NCBI GenBank assembly: GCA_036262515.1
Contig: DATAIT010000085.1
Coordinates: forward strand, 1-37,751
Source: Acidimicrobiales bacterium
GTDB taxonomy: Bacteria > Actinomycetota > Acidimicrobiia > Acidimicrobiales > GCA-2861595
Reading direction: 5' to 3'
Length of the DNA: 37,751 bases
The translations under genes were made by a program, and so were the position numbers. This document shows positions 1 to 11,234 of this stretch, one piece after another. Below the pieces are notes generated by a model. The model was not told where the DNA came from. It made no database searches and saw only the letters and a list, made by a program, of their open reading frames with translations. Numbering within the stretch: position 1 is the stretch's first letter; every line of letters starts with the position of its first letter.

Positions 1-1390
<1,390 letters not shown>

Positions 1391-1394
<4 letters not shown>

Positions 1395-3316
1395 CGGGGC
1401 GGCCGCAAGTGGAGCACATGGGCAGCCTGGAACGGATCGAGGCGCACGTACGGATGGTTTCCGTGCCATACGAAGGTCTGGAAGGTGAGCTCGTCGAACG
1501 CCTCGTAGGAATGGTCCCACGGCAGGCCGAGCAGGCCGAGGTCGAGGTCGAGGGTGGCCTCGACGGTGTTGGACGGGTCGAGCGTCACGACGGTGAGCAC
1601 GATGTCGGAGCGGTCGTCGGTGTGCTTCGAGTAGACGACCAGGCTCGGGTTGTCCGAGCCGTGGAAGGCCACGTTGCGGAGGCGCTGCAAGGCCGGGTGG
1701 CGGCGGCGGGCGCCGTTGAGCAGCGTCACGAAGGGGGCCAGCGACGCCGGATCGGCGTAGTCGCGGTCCTTCAGCTCGTACTTCTCCGAGTGCAGGTACT
1801 CCTCGTTGGACGGGGAGGCGGGCTGGTTCTCGCACAGCTCGTAGCCGCTGTAGATGCCATACGAGGGCGTCATGGTGGCGGCGAGCACGAGACGCTGTCG
1901 GAAGGCGGCGGGCGGGCCGTTGCGCAGGGGACCGGCGAGGATGTCGGGGGTGTTGGGCCAGAAGTTCGGCCGCATGTAATCGGCGGTGGGGCCGGAGGCG
2001 AGCTCGTCGAGGTACTCCTCCAGCTCGATGCGCCCGTTGCGCCAGGTGAAGTACGTGTAGCTCTGGGTGAATCCGACCTCGGCCAGCTTGGCCATGACCT
2101 TCGGACGGGTGAAGGCCTCGGCCAGGAACAGCACGTCGGGATGATCCGACTGCACGGCCGGGATCATCCACTCCCAGAAGGCGATCGGCTTGGTGTGCGG
2201 GTTGTCGACGCGGAAGACCCGAACGCCCTTGGCGATCCAGAAATCGACGATTCCGCGGCACTCCTGCCAGAGCGCCTGTCGATCGGCATCGTCGCCCGGC
2301 CAGAAGTTGATCGGGTAGATGTCCTGGTACTTCTTCGGCGGGTTCTCTGCGTAGGCGATGGTGCCGTCCGGCCGGTGGTGGAACCACTCGGGATGGTCGC
2401 CGACCCAGGGGTGGTCGGGAGAGCACTGGAGCGCATAGTCGAGCGCGATCTCCATGCCCAGCTCCTGGGCGGTGGCCACCAGGGCGGCGAAGTCGTCGAA
2501 GGTGCCCAGGTCGGGATGGATGGCCGTGTGGCCACCCTCGGGGCCTCCGATGGCCCACGGGCTGCCCACGTCGTCGGGCCCGCCCTCGGTGGTGTTGTTC
2601 GGGCCCTTCCGGAACTGCCTGCCGATGGGATGGATGGGCGGCAGGTACACGATGTCGAAACCCATGTCGGCGATGGCGGGCAGCCGATCGGCGGTGCCCG
2701 CCAACCCGCCGTGGGAGCGAGGGAACAGCTCGTACCAGGCACCCACCAGGGCGCGCTCGCGGTCGACCCAAAGGGGCTCCGGCGCCGAGGCGGTGAGGTC
2801 GGACGAGCCGGCCGGTCCGGCCACCAGGTCGACGGCGTCGTTGGAGAGGGCCGGAGCCAGGCGCGCCGCAGCTGCCAGGCTCTCGTCGCGCAGGGCGGCC
2901 GACACCGTGTCGTATGCGCTGCGGTCGTGGTCGGGCACCACGGCGGCGCGGCCATCGAACAGTCGGGCCCCCTCCTCGAGCTCGATCCCGATCTCCTGGG
3001 CCGCAGCGAGCTTGGTCGTGACCTTGTGGCGCCAGGTGGCATAGCGGTCGGTCCACGCCTCGACCACCAGCTCGTGGGCACCGAGGGTGGATGGCTCGAT
3101 CACCGCCTCCCAGCGGTCGTTGCCCAGCTCGCGCATCGGCGCCGCGACCCATTTCTCGGTGGCGGACGGGCGCCACCGGACGTGGGCGGCGAGGGTGTCG
3201 TGGCCATCCTTGAAGATGTCGGCGGCGACGCGCACCGCCTCACCGACCACGGCCTTGGCGGGATAGCCACCCGGCGTTCGGGGGCGGATGTTGTCGATGA
3301 CGATCCGACCGATCAT
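1391..3316 (-). CDS. glgE: Alpha-1,4-glucan:maltose-1-phosphate maltosyltransferase GlgE
   Basis: Transfers maltosyl units from maltose 1-phosphate to the non-reducing end of alpha-1,4-glucans. The protein has 641 residues, close to the family size of about 650-700. The N-terminal 110 or so residues are the beta-sandwich domain N, followed by a GH13_3 barrel. Catalytic residues by family comparison are Asp371 in [10 protein letters not shown], Glu400 in FLAEAFTRP and Asp458 in NTPDIL; the 29-residue spacing between the first two equals that of Streptomyces GlgE (394/423). Start ATG 3316 gives the expected N-terminus. No clear -10 hexamer is seen just upstream, and the gene follows the DNA glycosylase by 64 bases in the same direction, so it may be co-transcribed with it. 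It is coupled to treS through ATGA. Confidence 0.96.
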
Positions 3317-3380
3317 CGGTCGACCACGCCTTCGGAACTGGGTCTGAGGGCCGGGCGCGCAGGATTCACTTCCTGTAGCC

Positions 3381-4016
3381 CTACCACCCAGCGGGGGGGG
3401 AGGAAACCCCGCTGTCGACGGCCCGCCAGCAGTACCACGCGGCCACGGTGCGCCATGGGCGGTAGGCCTCGCCGAGTTCGTTCAGCTCCCGCGGCGTCGG
3501 GATCGTCGCCATGCCGTGGATCCGCGCGTAGCCGGCGCGTACACCGAGGTCCCCGACCGGCCAAACGTCAGGCCGGTTGAGCTGGAAGATCAGAAACATC
3601 TCTGCCGTCCACGGACCGATGCCGCGCACGGTGCACAGCCGGGCGACGATCTCGTCGTTCCCGACCCGGCCGATGGCGCCGAGGCGCACGGTGCCGTCGC
3701 TCACCTTGGCGGCCAGGTCCTTCACGGCCGCCGCCTTGGCTGCCGACAACCCCACGGCCCGCAGGTCGGTGTCGTCCGTCCTCAGGACGGCGTCGGGCGT
3801 CGGGCGCCCGCCGTAGAGGGCGGCGAAGCGGGCGTGGATGGAGGCCGCGGCTTTGGTGGCCAGCTGCTGGTAGACGATCGACCGGGCCAGTGCGGCGAAG
3901 GCACCACCCTCGTGACGGCGCCGCACCAACGTGCAGGGGCCGGCGTGGGCGGCGAACCGGGCCATGGCCGGATCGCGCTCGCCGATCCAGGCCACCGCCT
4001 CCACCCACGCGTCCAT
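3381..4016 (-). CDS. DNA-3-methyladenine glycosylase II family protein (AlkA type, HhH-GPD)
   Basis: Predicted to excise alkylated bases from DNA. The 211-residue protein has the HhH-GPD fold: LARSIVYQQLATKAA around residue 43-57, the helix-hairpin-helix VRGIGPWTAEMFLIF at about 130-144, and the catalytic Asp156 in WPVGDLGVR. It lacks the N-terminal domain of E. coli AlkA, as in many bacterial homologues of about 200-210 residues. ATG 4016 is preferred over in-frame ATG 4025 because CAGAAT (4029-4024) lies seven bases upstream, matching other starts in this window. It is divergent from glgP, and glgE follows on the same strand. The substrate is not deducible beyond damaged purines. Confidence 0.85.
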   Translation of the reverse strand: MDAWVEAVAWIGERDPAMARFAAHAGPCTLVRRRHEGGAFAALARSIVYQQLATKAAASIHARFAALYGGRPTPDAVLRTDDTDLRAVGLSAAKAAAVKDLAAKVSDGTVRLGAIGRVGNDEIVARLCTVRGIGPWTAEMFLIFQLNRPDVWPVGDLGVRAGYARIHGMATIPTPRELNELGEAYRPWRTVAAWYCWRAVDSGVSSPPAGW

Positions 4017-4023
4017 CGCGGGC

Positions 4024-4029
4024 ATTCTG
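4024..4029 (-). promoter_or_regulatory. Possible -10 element of the DNA glycosylase gene
   Basis: CAGAAT reads toward the gene and ends seven bases before ATG 4016. No Shine-Dalgarno sequence fits in between, so the transcript may be leaderless. No recognisable -35 element. Confidence 0.4.
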
Positions 4030-4120
4030 CTCCCGTCGTCGTCTCGGGCGAGGGCGGCGCGCCGCCCGGCTGGCCGGCGCCTGCTCCGGCCGGGCCTGGC
4101 AGCACAGGCCCGGGACGCCG

Positions 4121-4126
4121 TAGCGT
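4121..4126 (+). promoter_or_regulatory. Possible -10 element of glgP
   Basis: TAGCGT ends eight bases before ATG 4135. There is no purine-rich ribosome site in the gap, which suggests a leaderless mRNA. It also supports ATG 4135 over upstream in-frame codons, the longest of which would run back through the divergent glycosylase gene. Confidence 0.45.
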
Positions 4127-4134
4127 CCACCGGA

Positions 4135-6666
4135 ATGAAGGCACTGCGCAGCTTCACCGTCCGGGCCAAACTGCCCCCGGCGCTGGCGCCCCTGCACGAG
4201 CTGGCCATGAATCTCCAGTGGTCGTGGGACGGGCACACCCGGAACCTGTTCCGGTGGATCGAGCCCTCGGCGTGGGAGATCACCGGCCACGATCCGGTCC
4301 GGCTGCTCGGCATGGTCCGCCGGGACCGGCTCGAGGCACTCAGCCACGACCGCGCCTTCATGGCCTTCCTCACGGAGGTGCACAGCGACCTGAGGGCCAA
4401 TCTCAACGGCCCGTCGTGGTTCCAGGACCGCCCGGCGGGCGCGCTGCGGGCCGTCGCCTACTTCTCCCCGGAGTTCGGCATCGCCGAGGCCCTCCCCCAG
4501 TACTCCGGCGGTCTCGGCGTCCTCGCCGGCGACCACCTGAAGGCAGCCAGCGCGCTCGGCGTGCCGCTGGTCGGCGTGGGCCTGTTCTACCGGCAGGGCT
4601 ACTTCCGCCAGGAGCTCAACGCCGACGGATGGCAGCAGGAGCGCTACCCCAGCCTCGATCCCCATGCCATGGCGCTCACGCTGGTGGAGGGCGCACGCGT
4701 CAGCGTCGACCTGGCCGGCACCGATCTGGCCGCCCAGATCTGGCGGGCCGACGTGGGGCGCGTCCGCCTCTACCTCCTCGACGCGGACATCGACGACAAC
4801 GACCCCGAAGGCAGGCTAGTCACCGACCGCCTGTACGGCGGTGGGACCGAGCACCGCCTGCGCCAGGAGATCCTGCTCGGCGTCGGAGGCGTCCGCGCCC
4901 TCGACGCCGTGGGCGAGCGGACCCAGGTGTTCCACACCAACGAGGGCCACGCCGGGTTCCTCGGGCTCGAGCGCATCCAACGGCTCATCGCGGCGGAGGG
5001 AATGACGTTCGCAGAGGCGGTCGAGGCGGTGCGGGCGGCCACCATCTTCACGACCCACACACCCGTCCCGGCCGGCATCGACCGCTTCCCGCGGGACCTG
5101 ATGGAGCGTTACTTCGAGAAGTGGACAGCCGATTGCGGGCTTCGCTTCGAGGAGCTGATGGCCCTCGGCCACTTCCCCGACGAGCCGGGCGAGAACCCGT
5201 TCAACATGGCGGTGATGGGCCTTCGCCTGGCCGGCATGTCCAACGGCGTGGCCAGGCTGCACGGAGAGGTGAGCCGCTCCATGTTCGCCGCCCTGTGGCC
5301 CAACATCCCGGCCGAGGAGTCGCCCATCACCTCGGTCACCAACGGCGTCCACGCCCGGACGTGGGTGTCGGACGACATGGACGACCTGCTGTGCCGGCAC
5401 CTCGTACCGGGCTGGGACGACGCCGAGCCGTCCATGTGGAGCCGGCTCGAGACGGCTCGTGACGAGGAGCTGTGGCGGGTCCGCGACCAGAACCGCGATC
5501 GCCTGGTCGGCTTCGTCCGCCGGCGCCTGCGCGACGCGGCACTCGCCCGCGGCGTCAGCGAGTCCGATGTGGCGTGGTGCGACATGGTGTTCGACCCCCA
5601 CATCCTCACGATCGGCTTCGCCCGCCGCTTCGCCGCCTACAAGAGGGCCACCCTCCTGCTCTCGCAGCCCGAACGGCTCACGGCCCTGCTGCTGTCCACG
5701 GACCGGCCCGTCCAGATCGTCTTCGCCGGGAAGGCCCACCCGGCGGACGACATCGGCAAGGAGATGATCCGCCAAATCGTGCAGTTCTCTCGCGACCCTG
5801 CCGTTCGGCACCGCATCGCCTTCGTGGAGGACTACGACATCGCCGTGGCCCGCACGCTGCTCCAGGGTTGCGACGTGTGGCTGAACACGCCGCGCCGCCC
5901 GCTGGAGGCGTGCGGGACCAGTGGTGAGAAGGCCGCCCTCAACGGCGCCCTCAACTGCTCCATCAAGGACGGCTGGTGGGACGAGATGTTCGACCGCGAG
6001 AACGGGTGGGCCATTTCCTCGGCGGAGACCTACGACGATCTGCACCGGCGCGACGAGGTCGAGGCGAACAGCCTGTTCGAGATCCTGGAGCACCAGGTGA
6101 TCCCGCTGTTCTACGAGCGGGTCGAGGGCCCGGTGCCCCGCCGGTGGGTACGCCGCATCAAGTCGTCGCTCATCTCGCTCGGGCCCCGTGTGACCGCGTC
6201 GCGCATGGTGCGGGACTACGTCGAGCAGCTCTACGAGCCCACCGCAGCGCGGGCCGACGTCATCGGCGCCGCCAACCACGCCCGCGCCCGGGCCCTCACC
6301 GCGTGGAAGCGCCACGTGCTGACCCATTGGGACGACGTCCGGGTCGAGTCGGTGGAGAGCGACGCCACCGTCGCCGACCTCGGGACCGAGCGTGAGGTGC
6401 GCGCCACCATCTCGCTCGGCAAGCTCACCGGCGAGAACGTCATGGCCCAGCTCGTCTACGGCCCGGTCGGCCCGAACGACGAGCTCGTGTCACCGACCAA
6501 GGTGGCGATGACCCTCGAGGGCCCCGACGGGCCGCCCGGCCGCCACTCCTACGTGGGCCGCTTCAGCGTGGAGCAGGCCGGCCGCTACGGGTTCACCGTG
6601 CGGGTCGTGCCCGCCCATCCCGATCTCGCCACCCCCGTGGAGATGGGTTGCGTGGCCTGGGCCTAG
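4135..6666 (+). CDS. glgP: Alpha-glucan phosphorylase (DUF3417-containing GlgP type)
   Basis: Phosphorolysis of glycogen-like alpha-1,4-glucan to glucose 1-phosphate. The 843-residue protein begins with the DUF3417 segment (ALRSFTVRAKLPPAL ... LAMNLQWSWDGHT), continues with the glycosyltransferase-35 core (YFSPEFGIAEALPQYSGGLG near residue 109-128; FTTHTPVPAG), and carries the PLP-binding Lys599 in EACGTSGEKAALNG, where classical phosphorylases have GTSNMK. This shorter, actinobacterial/thermophile-type phosphorylase differs from the E. coli enzyme. The position next to glgE and treS fits a glucan turnover module. It converges on glpX with a 26-base gap in which I see no clear terminator. Confidence 0.95.
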   Translation: MKALRSFTVRAKLPPALAPLHELAMNLQWSWDGHTRNLFRWIEPSAWEITGHDPVRLLGMVRRDRLEALSHDRAFMAFLTEVHSDLRANLNGPSWFQDRPAGALRAVAYFSPEFGIAEALPQYSGGLGVLAGDHLKAASALGVPLVGVGLFYRQGYFRQELNADGWQQERYPSLDPHAMALTLVEGARVSVDLAGTDLAAQIWRADVGRVRLYLLDADIDDNDPEGRLVTDRLYGGGTEHRLRQEILLGVGGVRALDAVGERTQVFHTNEGHAGFLGLERIQRLIAAEGMTFAEAVEAVRAATIFTTHTPVPAGIDRFPRDLMERYFEKWTADCGLRFEELMALGHFPDEPGENPFNMAVMGLRLAGMSNGVARLHGEVSRSMFAALWPNIPAEESPITSVTNGVHARTWVSDDMDDLLCRHLVPGWDDAEPSMWSRLETARDEELWRVRDQNRDRLVGFVRRRLRDAALARGVSESDVAWCDMVFDPHILTIGFARRFAAYKRATLLLSQPERLTALLLSTDRPVQIVFAGKAHPADDIGKEMIRQIVQFSRDPAVRHRIAFVEDYDIAVARTLLQGCDVWLNTPRRPLEACGTSGEKAALNGALNCSIKDGWWDEMFDRENGWAISSAETYDDLHRRDEVEANSLFEILEHQVIPLFYERVEGPVPRRWVRRIKSSLISLGPRVTASRMVRDYVEQLYEPTAARADVIGAANHARARALTAWKRHVLTHWDDVRVESVESDATVADLGTEREVRATISLGKLTGENVMAQLVYGPVGPNDELVSPTKVAMTLEGPDGPPGRHSYVGRFSVEQAGRYGFTVRVVPAHPDLATPVEMGCVAWA

Positions 6667-6692
6667 ACATCGGTCCACCACGGGACGGGCCG

Positions 6693-7691
6693 TCACCCGA
6701 AGTCGATGGCGCTGAACTCGCGGAGCTTCTCGAGGTGGTGGCGGGCGTCGACCCGGCGCACGGTGCCGGTCTTCGACCGCATCACCAACGACTGGGTGGT
6801 GGCCCCCTTGGCGTCGTAGTGGACGCCCTTGAGCATCTCGCCGTCGGTGATGCCGGTGGCGGCGAAGAAGCAGTTGTTGCCCTTCACCAAATCGTCGGTC
6901 TGGAGGATGGCATCGAGGTCGTCGCCCGCCTCGAGGGCCGCCTTGCGCTGGGCATCGTCCATCGGGTTGAGCTTGCCCTGCAGCTCACCGCCCATGCACT
7001 TGAGGGCGGCGGCGGAGATGACGCCTTCGGGGGTACCGCCGATGCCCATGAGGATGTCGGCGCCGGCCTCGGGCCAGGCGGTGGAGATGGCGCCCGCCAC
7101 GTCGCCGTCCTGGATCAGGCGGATGCGGGCGCCGGCGTTCCGCACCTCGGCGATGAGGTCGTCGTGCCGGGGTCGGGCCAGGATCACCACCGTGATGTCG
7201 CGGACCGACTTGCCGAGCGCCTTGGCCACCGAGTTGAGGTTGTCGGTGGGCGAGGCGGTGATGTCGATGGCGCCCTTGGCGTCGGGGCCCACGGCCAGCT
7301 TGTTCATGTAGAAGCAGGCGCCAGGGTCGAACATCGTGCCCCGCTCGGCGACGGCCAGCACGGACAGAGCGTTGCCCCGCCCGAGCGACGTGAGCGTGGT
7401 GCCCTCCACCGGGTCGACGGCGATGTCGGTTTCGGGTGGCGAGCCGTCCCCGACCCGCTCGCCGTTGAAGAGCATCGGCGCCTCGTCCTTCTCGCCTTCG
7501 CCGATGACGATGATCCCGTCCATCGTCACCGTCTGCATGACCACCCGCATGGCGTCGACGGCGGCGCCGTCAGCTGCCAATTTGTCGCCTCGGCCCACCC
7601 AGCGGGCGGCGGCCAGGGCGGCCGCTTCCGTGACCCGCACCAGCTCCATGGCGAGGTTGCGGTCGGGGGCCTGCTTCTCGGCTGCACACAT
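6693..7691 (-). CDS. glpX: Class II fructose-1,6-bisphosphatase GlpX
   Basis: Gluconeogenic hydrolysis of fructose 1,6-bisphosphate to fructose 6-phosphate, metal dependent. The 332-residue protein shows the class II signatures: [19 protein letters not shown] (res 19-37), [11 protein letters not shown] (64-74), DPVEGTTL (93-100) and [16 protein letters not shown]. The start is placed at ATG 7691, not the in-frame ATG 7703. TATGGT (7704-7699) sits seven bases upstream of 7691, and ATG 7703 lies inside that hexamer. The N-terminal residues before [13 protein letters not shown] vary in the family and do not decide it. The gene is divergent from the acyl-CoA mutase with 56 bases between starts. 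Confidence 0.95.
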   Translation of the reverse strand: MCAAEKQAPDRNLAMELVRVTEAAALAAARWVGRGDKLAADGAAVDAMRVVMQTVTMDGIIVIGEGEKDEAPMLFNGERVGDGSPPETDIAVDPVEGTTLTSLGRGNALSVLAVAERGTMFDPGACFYMNKLAVGPDAKGAIDITASPTDNLNSVAKALGKSVRDITVVILARPRHDDLIAEVRNAGARIRLIQDGDVAGAISTAWPEAGADILMGIGGTPEGVISAAALKCMGGELQGKLNPMDDAQRKAALEAGDDLDAILQTDDLVKGNNCFFAATGITDGEMLKGVHYDAKGATTQSLVMRSKTGTVRRVDARHHLEKLREFSAIDFG

Positions 7692-7698
7692 GGCCCGG

Positions 7699-7704
7699 AC
7701 CATA
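7699..7704 (-). promoter_or_regulatory. -10 element of glpX (TATGGT)
   Basis: TATGGT followed by seven bases and then ATG 7691, the same layout as the M20 hydrolase gene. It implies a leaderless glpX transcript and excludes the upstream in-frame ATG at 7703. Confidence 0.5.
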
Positions 7705-7735
7705 GCCGGGACACCTGTTGCCGCTCCATTTGGAG

Positions 7736-7741
7736 GACACT
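7736..7741 (+). promoter_or_regulatory. Possible -10 element of the acyl-CoA mutase gene
   Basis: GACACT ends six bases before GTG 7748. It resembles the GATACT hexamers before murA and the DUF2237 gene. A competing reading is that GGAG at 7742-7745 acts as a ribosome site, but it lies only two bases from GTG. Confidence 0.35.
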
Positions 7742-7747
7742 GGAGAC

Positions 7748-9376
7748 GTGAGCGACCTCGAGGACCGGGCGGGGGAGGCGGCCGCGCGACCGCTGCGCGA
7801 CGCCGACTTCGAGACCATTTCCGGCATCCCGCTCGAACCGGTCTACGGGCCGGACGACGGGTCGTTCCCAGGGCAGTTCCCGTACACCCGCGGGCCCTAC
7901 GCCTCCATGTACCGCTCGAAGCTGTGGACCATGCGGATGTTCGCCGGGTTCGGCACGGCGACGGACACCAACGGCCGGTTCAAGGAGATCCTGCGGTCTG
8001 GGGGCGACGGGCTGTCCACCGCCTTCGACCTCCCGACGCTCATGGGCCGCGACTCCGACGACCCGGCCGCCCTCGGCGAGGTGGGCAAGGCCGGCGTCGC
8101 CGTCGACACGGTGACCGACATGGAGGACCTCTTCGACGGCATCGACCTGGCGGCGGTGACGACGTCGATGACCATCAACTCGCCTGCCGCCGTCCTCCTG
8201 GCCATGTACGTGGCGGTGGCCGAGAAGACCGGCGTGCCCCGGGCCCGCCTCGGCGGCACGATCCAGAACGACATCCTGAAGGAGTACCAGGCCCAGAAGG
8301 AGTACATCTTCCCGCCGAGGCCGAGCCTGCGGCTCGTCACCGACGTCGTCCGCTTCACCACCGCCGAGATGCCGGCGTGGCACCCCATCTCCATCTCGGG
8401 CTACCACATCCGGGAGGCCGGCTCGACGGCCGCCCAGGAGCTGGCGTTCACGGTCGCCAACGGGTTCGCCTACGTCGAGGCGGCGTTGCGGGCCGGGCTC
8501 GACGTCGACGACTTCGCCCCGCGGCTGAGCTTCTTCTTCAACGCCCACATCGACTTCTTCGAGGAGATCGGGAAGTACCGGGCGGCCCGGCGCATCTGGG
8601 CCCGGTGGATGCGCGACCGCTACGGCGCCACCAGCGACCGCTCGCTGCGGCTGCGGTTCCACACCCAGACGGCCGGGGTGTCGCTCACCGCCCAGCAGCC
8701 CGAGGTCAACGTGGCCCGGGTGGCCATCGAGGCGCTGGCCGGCGTGCTGGGGGGCACCCAGAGCCTGCACACCGACGCCTACGACGAGGCCCTGGCCCTT
8801 CCCACCGAGCGGGCGGCGCGCATCGCCCTGCGCACCCAGCAGGTGATCGCCCACGAGACGGGCGTGGCCCACGTGGCCGACCCGCTCGGCGGCTCATGGT
8901 TCGTCGAGGAGATGACCGACGAGATGGAGCGGCGGGCCGAGGAGGTGTTCGGCCACCTCGACCGGCTGGGCTCGGGCTCCATCCTCGACGGTGTCTGCGA
9001 GGCCATCGAGACGGGGTGGTTCCAGGGGGAGATCGCCGACGCCGCCTACCGCTTCGAGAAGAAGGTGGCGTCGGGGCGGCGCGTCGTGGTGGGCGTGAAC
9101 CGCTTCACCGACACCGACGACGCCTCCACGCCCATCCTGTCCATCGGCGCCGAGGTCGAGGAGTGCCAGCGGGCCCGGCTGGCCCGGGTGCGCGCCACGC
9201 GCGACAGCACTGCCGTCGCGTCGTGCCTCAACGCCGTGCGGGACGCGGCCGCTCGCACGGACGTGAACGTGATGCCCTCGATCCTCGACGCCGTCCGGGT
9301 GCAGGCCAGCGTCGGCGAGATCGTGGACGCGCTGGCCGCCGAGTTCGGGCGGTGGACCGAACACCCCGTGATTTGA
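7748..9376 (+). CDS. Acyl-CoA mutase large subunit, isobutyryl-CoA mutase (IcmA)-like
   Basis: Coenzyme B12-dependent carbon-skeleton mutase, catalytic TIM-barrel subunit only. The 542 residues end without the cobalamin-binding domain, so a separate small subunit is needed and none is in the window. Family motifs: [28 protein letters not shown] (res 170-180), [12 protein letters not shown] with His220, [10 protein letters not shown] and LGGTQSLHT. By motif-anchored alignment to Propionibacterium methylmalonyl-CoA mutase, Tyr89 corresponds to Phe65 and Arg207 to Gln183. That Phe/Gln pair is the isobutyryl-CoA mutase signature, so a methylmalonyl-CoA substrate is doubtful. The start GTG 7748 is preferred over TTG 7718. 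A MeaB GTPase chaperone is encoded 10 kb away. The S9 peptidase gene overlaps the stop. Confidence 0.88.
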   Translation: MSDLEDRAGEAAARPLRDADFETISGIPLEPVYGPDDGSFPGQFPYTRGPYASMYRSKLWTMRMFAGFGTATDTNGRFKEILRSGGDGLSTAFDLPTLMGRDSDDPAALGEVGKAGVAVDTVTDMEDLFDGIDLAAVTTSMTINSPAAVLLAMYVAVAEKTGVPRARLGGTIQNDILKEYQAQKEYIFPPRPSLRLVTDVVRFTTAEMPAWHPISISGYHIREAGSTAAQELAFTVANGFAYVEAALRAGLDVDDFAPRLSFFFNAHIDFFEEIGKYRAARRIWARWMRDRYGATSDRSLRLRFHTQTAGVSLTAQQPEVNVARVAIEALAGVLGGTQSLHTDAYDEALALPTERAARIALRTQQVIAHETGVAHVADPLGGSWFVEEMTDEMERRAEEVFGHLDRLGSGSILDGVCEAIETGWFQGEIADAAYRFEKKVASGRRVVVGVNRFTDTDDASTPILSIGAEVEECQRARLARVRATRDSTAVASCLNAVRDAAARTDVNVMPSILDAVRVQASVGEIVDALAAEFGRWTEHPVI

Positions 9377-11199
9377 GCCGACCCGCCCCGGTGCCGGCCG
9401 CCGTCTGCGCGGCCGGGCGGTCCCTCACCGAGCCGGTGATCAGGCCGGACGGGTCGGCCGTGGCCTTCGTGGCCCGCTCGGCCGACGGCACCGGCCTGGT
9501 GGTGGCCGGCATGGACGGGGACGAACGCGCCCTCCTCGTCGACCACGCGCCGGCGGGGCGCGGCGGCGTGCTGGCCTGGCTGGGGGACGGCGGACGCCTC
9601 GCCTACGTCACCTCCGACGGAAGCGTCGCCGTGGCCGACGCGACGTCCGGCGCCGGCCGGATCGTCGCCGAGGTCGGCGGCGGCGCCTCCGCGCTGGCCC
9701 CGTCGCCGGACGGGGGGCGGGTGGCGTTCGTGGCCGACACCCGGGCGGTGTCCGTGGTGGCGTCCGCCGGGGGGCCCGTCACCGTCCTCGGCGCCGCCGC
9801 CGACTTCGCCCTCGACCCCTCGTGGGCACCCGGCGGCGACCACGTGGCGTGGCAGGAATGGGACGTGCCGGCCATGCCCTGGGACTCGAGCCGGGTCGTC
9901 GTCGCCGCCGCGGCCGGCGGCTCGGCCCCGCGGCTGGTGGCCGGCGGTCCGGACGTGTCGGCGCAGGAGCCCCGGTTCTCCCCCGACGGCGCCGCCATCG
10001 CCTTCCTGTGCGACACCGGCGGCTGGCTCAACCTGTGGTGGGCCCTCGCCGACGGCACCCGCCCGCGCCCCTTGCTGCTCGAGGACCACGAGCACGGCGG
10101 TCCCGTGTGGGGCGGCGGCCAGCGCTCGTTCTCGTGGTCGCCCGACAGCCGTTCGATCGCCTTCACCCGCAACGAAGGCGGGTTCGGCCGTCTGTGCGTG
10201 CTGGACGTCGCCACGGGCGCCGTCCGCGAGCTCTCGAAGGGCATCCACACGGCGCTGTCGTGGGCAGGAGACACGATCGCCTGCCTCCGAAGCGGCGCCC
10301 GTTCACCCACGTCGGTGGTCGCCGTCGACGCCCGCACGGGCGAGCGGCGTGTCCTCGCGACCGGGCCGCACCCCGATCTGGCCGCCGTCGCCGCCGCCCT
10401 GCCGGAGCCCGACGCCGTCGAGTGGCGCGGTGCGGACGGCTCCGTGGTCCACGGGCGTCTGTGGCGACCGCTCCCGTCGGAGGCGGAGGACGGCCGCCCG
10501 CCCCCGCTCCTCGTGTGGGCGCACGCAGGGCCCACCGACCAGCGGCAGGTGACGTTCGACCCGCGGCTGGTGTTCTTCGCGAGCCGGGGGTGGGCGGTGC
10601 TGCATCCGGACCCGAGGGGATCGACGGGCTGGGGCAGAGCCTGGGCCCAGGCGCTCCGGGGACGCTGGGGCGAGGCCGACGTGGCCGACGTGGCCGCGGG
10701 GGTCGAAGCCGCCGTGGAGCGGGGCTGGGGTGATCCGTCCCGCCTCGTCGCCATCGGCGGGTCGGCCGGGGGCATGACCGCGCTCCTCCTCGCCGCCGGA
10801 CAGCCCCACCGGTGGGGGGCGGTGGCCGCCCTGTACCCGGTGGTCGACCTGCTGGGTCTGGCCGCCGCCACGCACCGGTACGAGGCGCACTACACGGTGG
10901 GGCTGATCGGCCCGCTCCCGGACGCGGCGGAGCTGCACCGGCAGCGGTCGCCCCTGACCCAGGCCGGGCGGATCACCGCTCCCGTCCTGCTCCTGCACGG
11001 GTCGGACGATCCGGTGGTGCCCGCCGCGCAGTCGGCCGAGCTGGCCGCTGTCCTGCGACGCGACGGGACGGTCGTGGAGCATCACGTCTATGACGGAGAG
11101 GGCCACGGCTGGCGGTCGGCGACCACCGTCGAGGACGAGCTCGTCCGCACCGCCGCTTTCCTCGACCGCCACGTTCTGCGGCCGGAACGCCGGAGGTAG
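9373..11199 (+). CDS. S9 family (prolyl oligopeptidase-like) serine peptidase
   Basis: Predicted cytoplasmic serine peptidase or acyl-peptide hydrolase. An N-terminal beta-propeller of about 350 residues shows repeated PD40/WD40-like motifs ([36 protein letters not shown]). It is followed by an alpha/beta-hydrolase domain with the nucleophile Ser464 in [10 protein letters not shown], Asp546 in HGSDDPVVP and His578 in DGEGHGW. No signal peptide. The start is taken as TTG 9373, overlapping the mutase stop as TTGA; GTG 9391 is an alternative that shortens it by six residues. With the TTG start it has 608 residues, a usual S9 size. Its coupling to a B12 mutase is unexplained. Confidence 0.87.
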   Translation: MSRPAPVPAAVCAAGRSLTEPVIRPDGSAVAFVARSADGTGLVVAGMDGDERALLVDHAPAGRGGVLAWLGDGGRLAYVTSDGSVAVADATSGAGRIVAEVGGGASALAPSPDGGRVAFVADTRAVSVVASAGGPVTVLGAAADFALDPSWAPGGDHVAWQEWDVPAMPWDSSRVVVAAAAGGSAPRLVAGGPDVSAQEPRFSPDGAAIAFLCDTGGWLNLWWALADGTRPRPLLLEDHEHGGPVWGGGQRSFSWSPDSRSIAFTRNEGGFGRLCVLDVATGAVRELSKGIHTALSWAGDTIACLRSGARSPTSVVAVDARTGERRVLATGPHPDLAAVAAALPEPDAVEWRGADGSVVHGRLWRPLPSEAEDGRPPPLLVWAHAGPTDQRQVTFDPRLVFFASRGWAVLHPDPRGSTGWGRAWAQALRGRWGEADVADVAAGVEAAVERGWGDPSRLVAIGGSAGGMTALLLAAGQPHRWGAVAALYPVVDLLGLAAATHRYEAHYTVGLIGPLPDAAELHRQRSPLTQAGRITAPVLLLHGSDDPVVPAAQSAELAAVLRRDGTVVEHHVYDGEGHGWRSATTVEDELVRTAAFLDRHVLRPERRR

Positions 11200-11222
11200 T
11201 TTCCCGGCGGCGCTCGAAGTGA

Positions 11223-11228
11223 TCCAAT
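11223..11228 (+). promoter_or_regulatory. Possible -10 element of the zinc-ribbon gene
   Basis: TCCAAT ends six bases before ATG 11235, matching the start-proximal spacing of other genes here. The call is weak because it lacks the second-position A of the -10 consensus. Confidence 0.3.
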
Positions 11229-11234
11229 GGGCCG

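Noticed and set aside
3390-3412. Poly-G run near the end of the glycosylase gene as a phase-variation tract or sequencing error
   Set aside because: The reading frame is intact to the stop at 3381 and only the last few residues are affected; no evidence of variation.
3516-5462. 648-codon open frame on the plus strand
   Set aside because: It overlaps glgP in another frame and the glycosylase in antisense; the product is Arg/Pro/Gly-rich with no motif.
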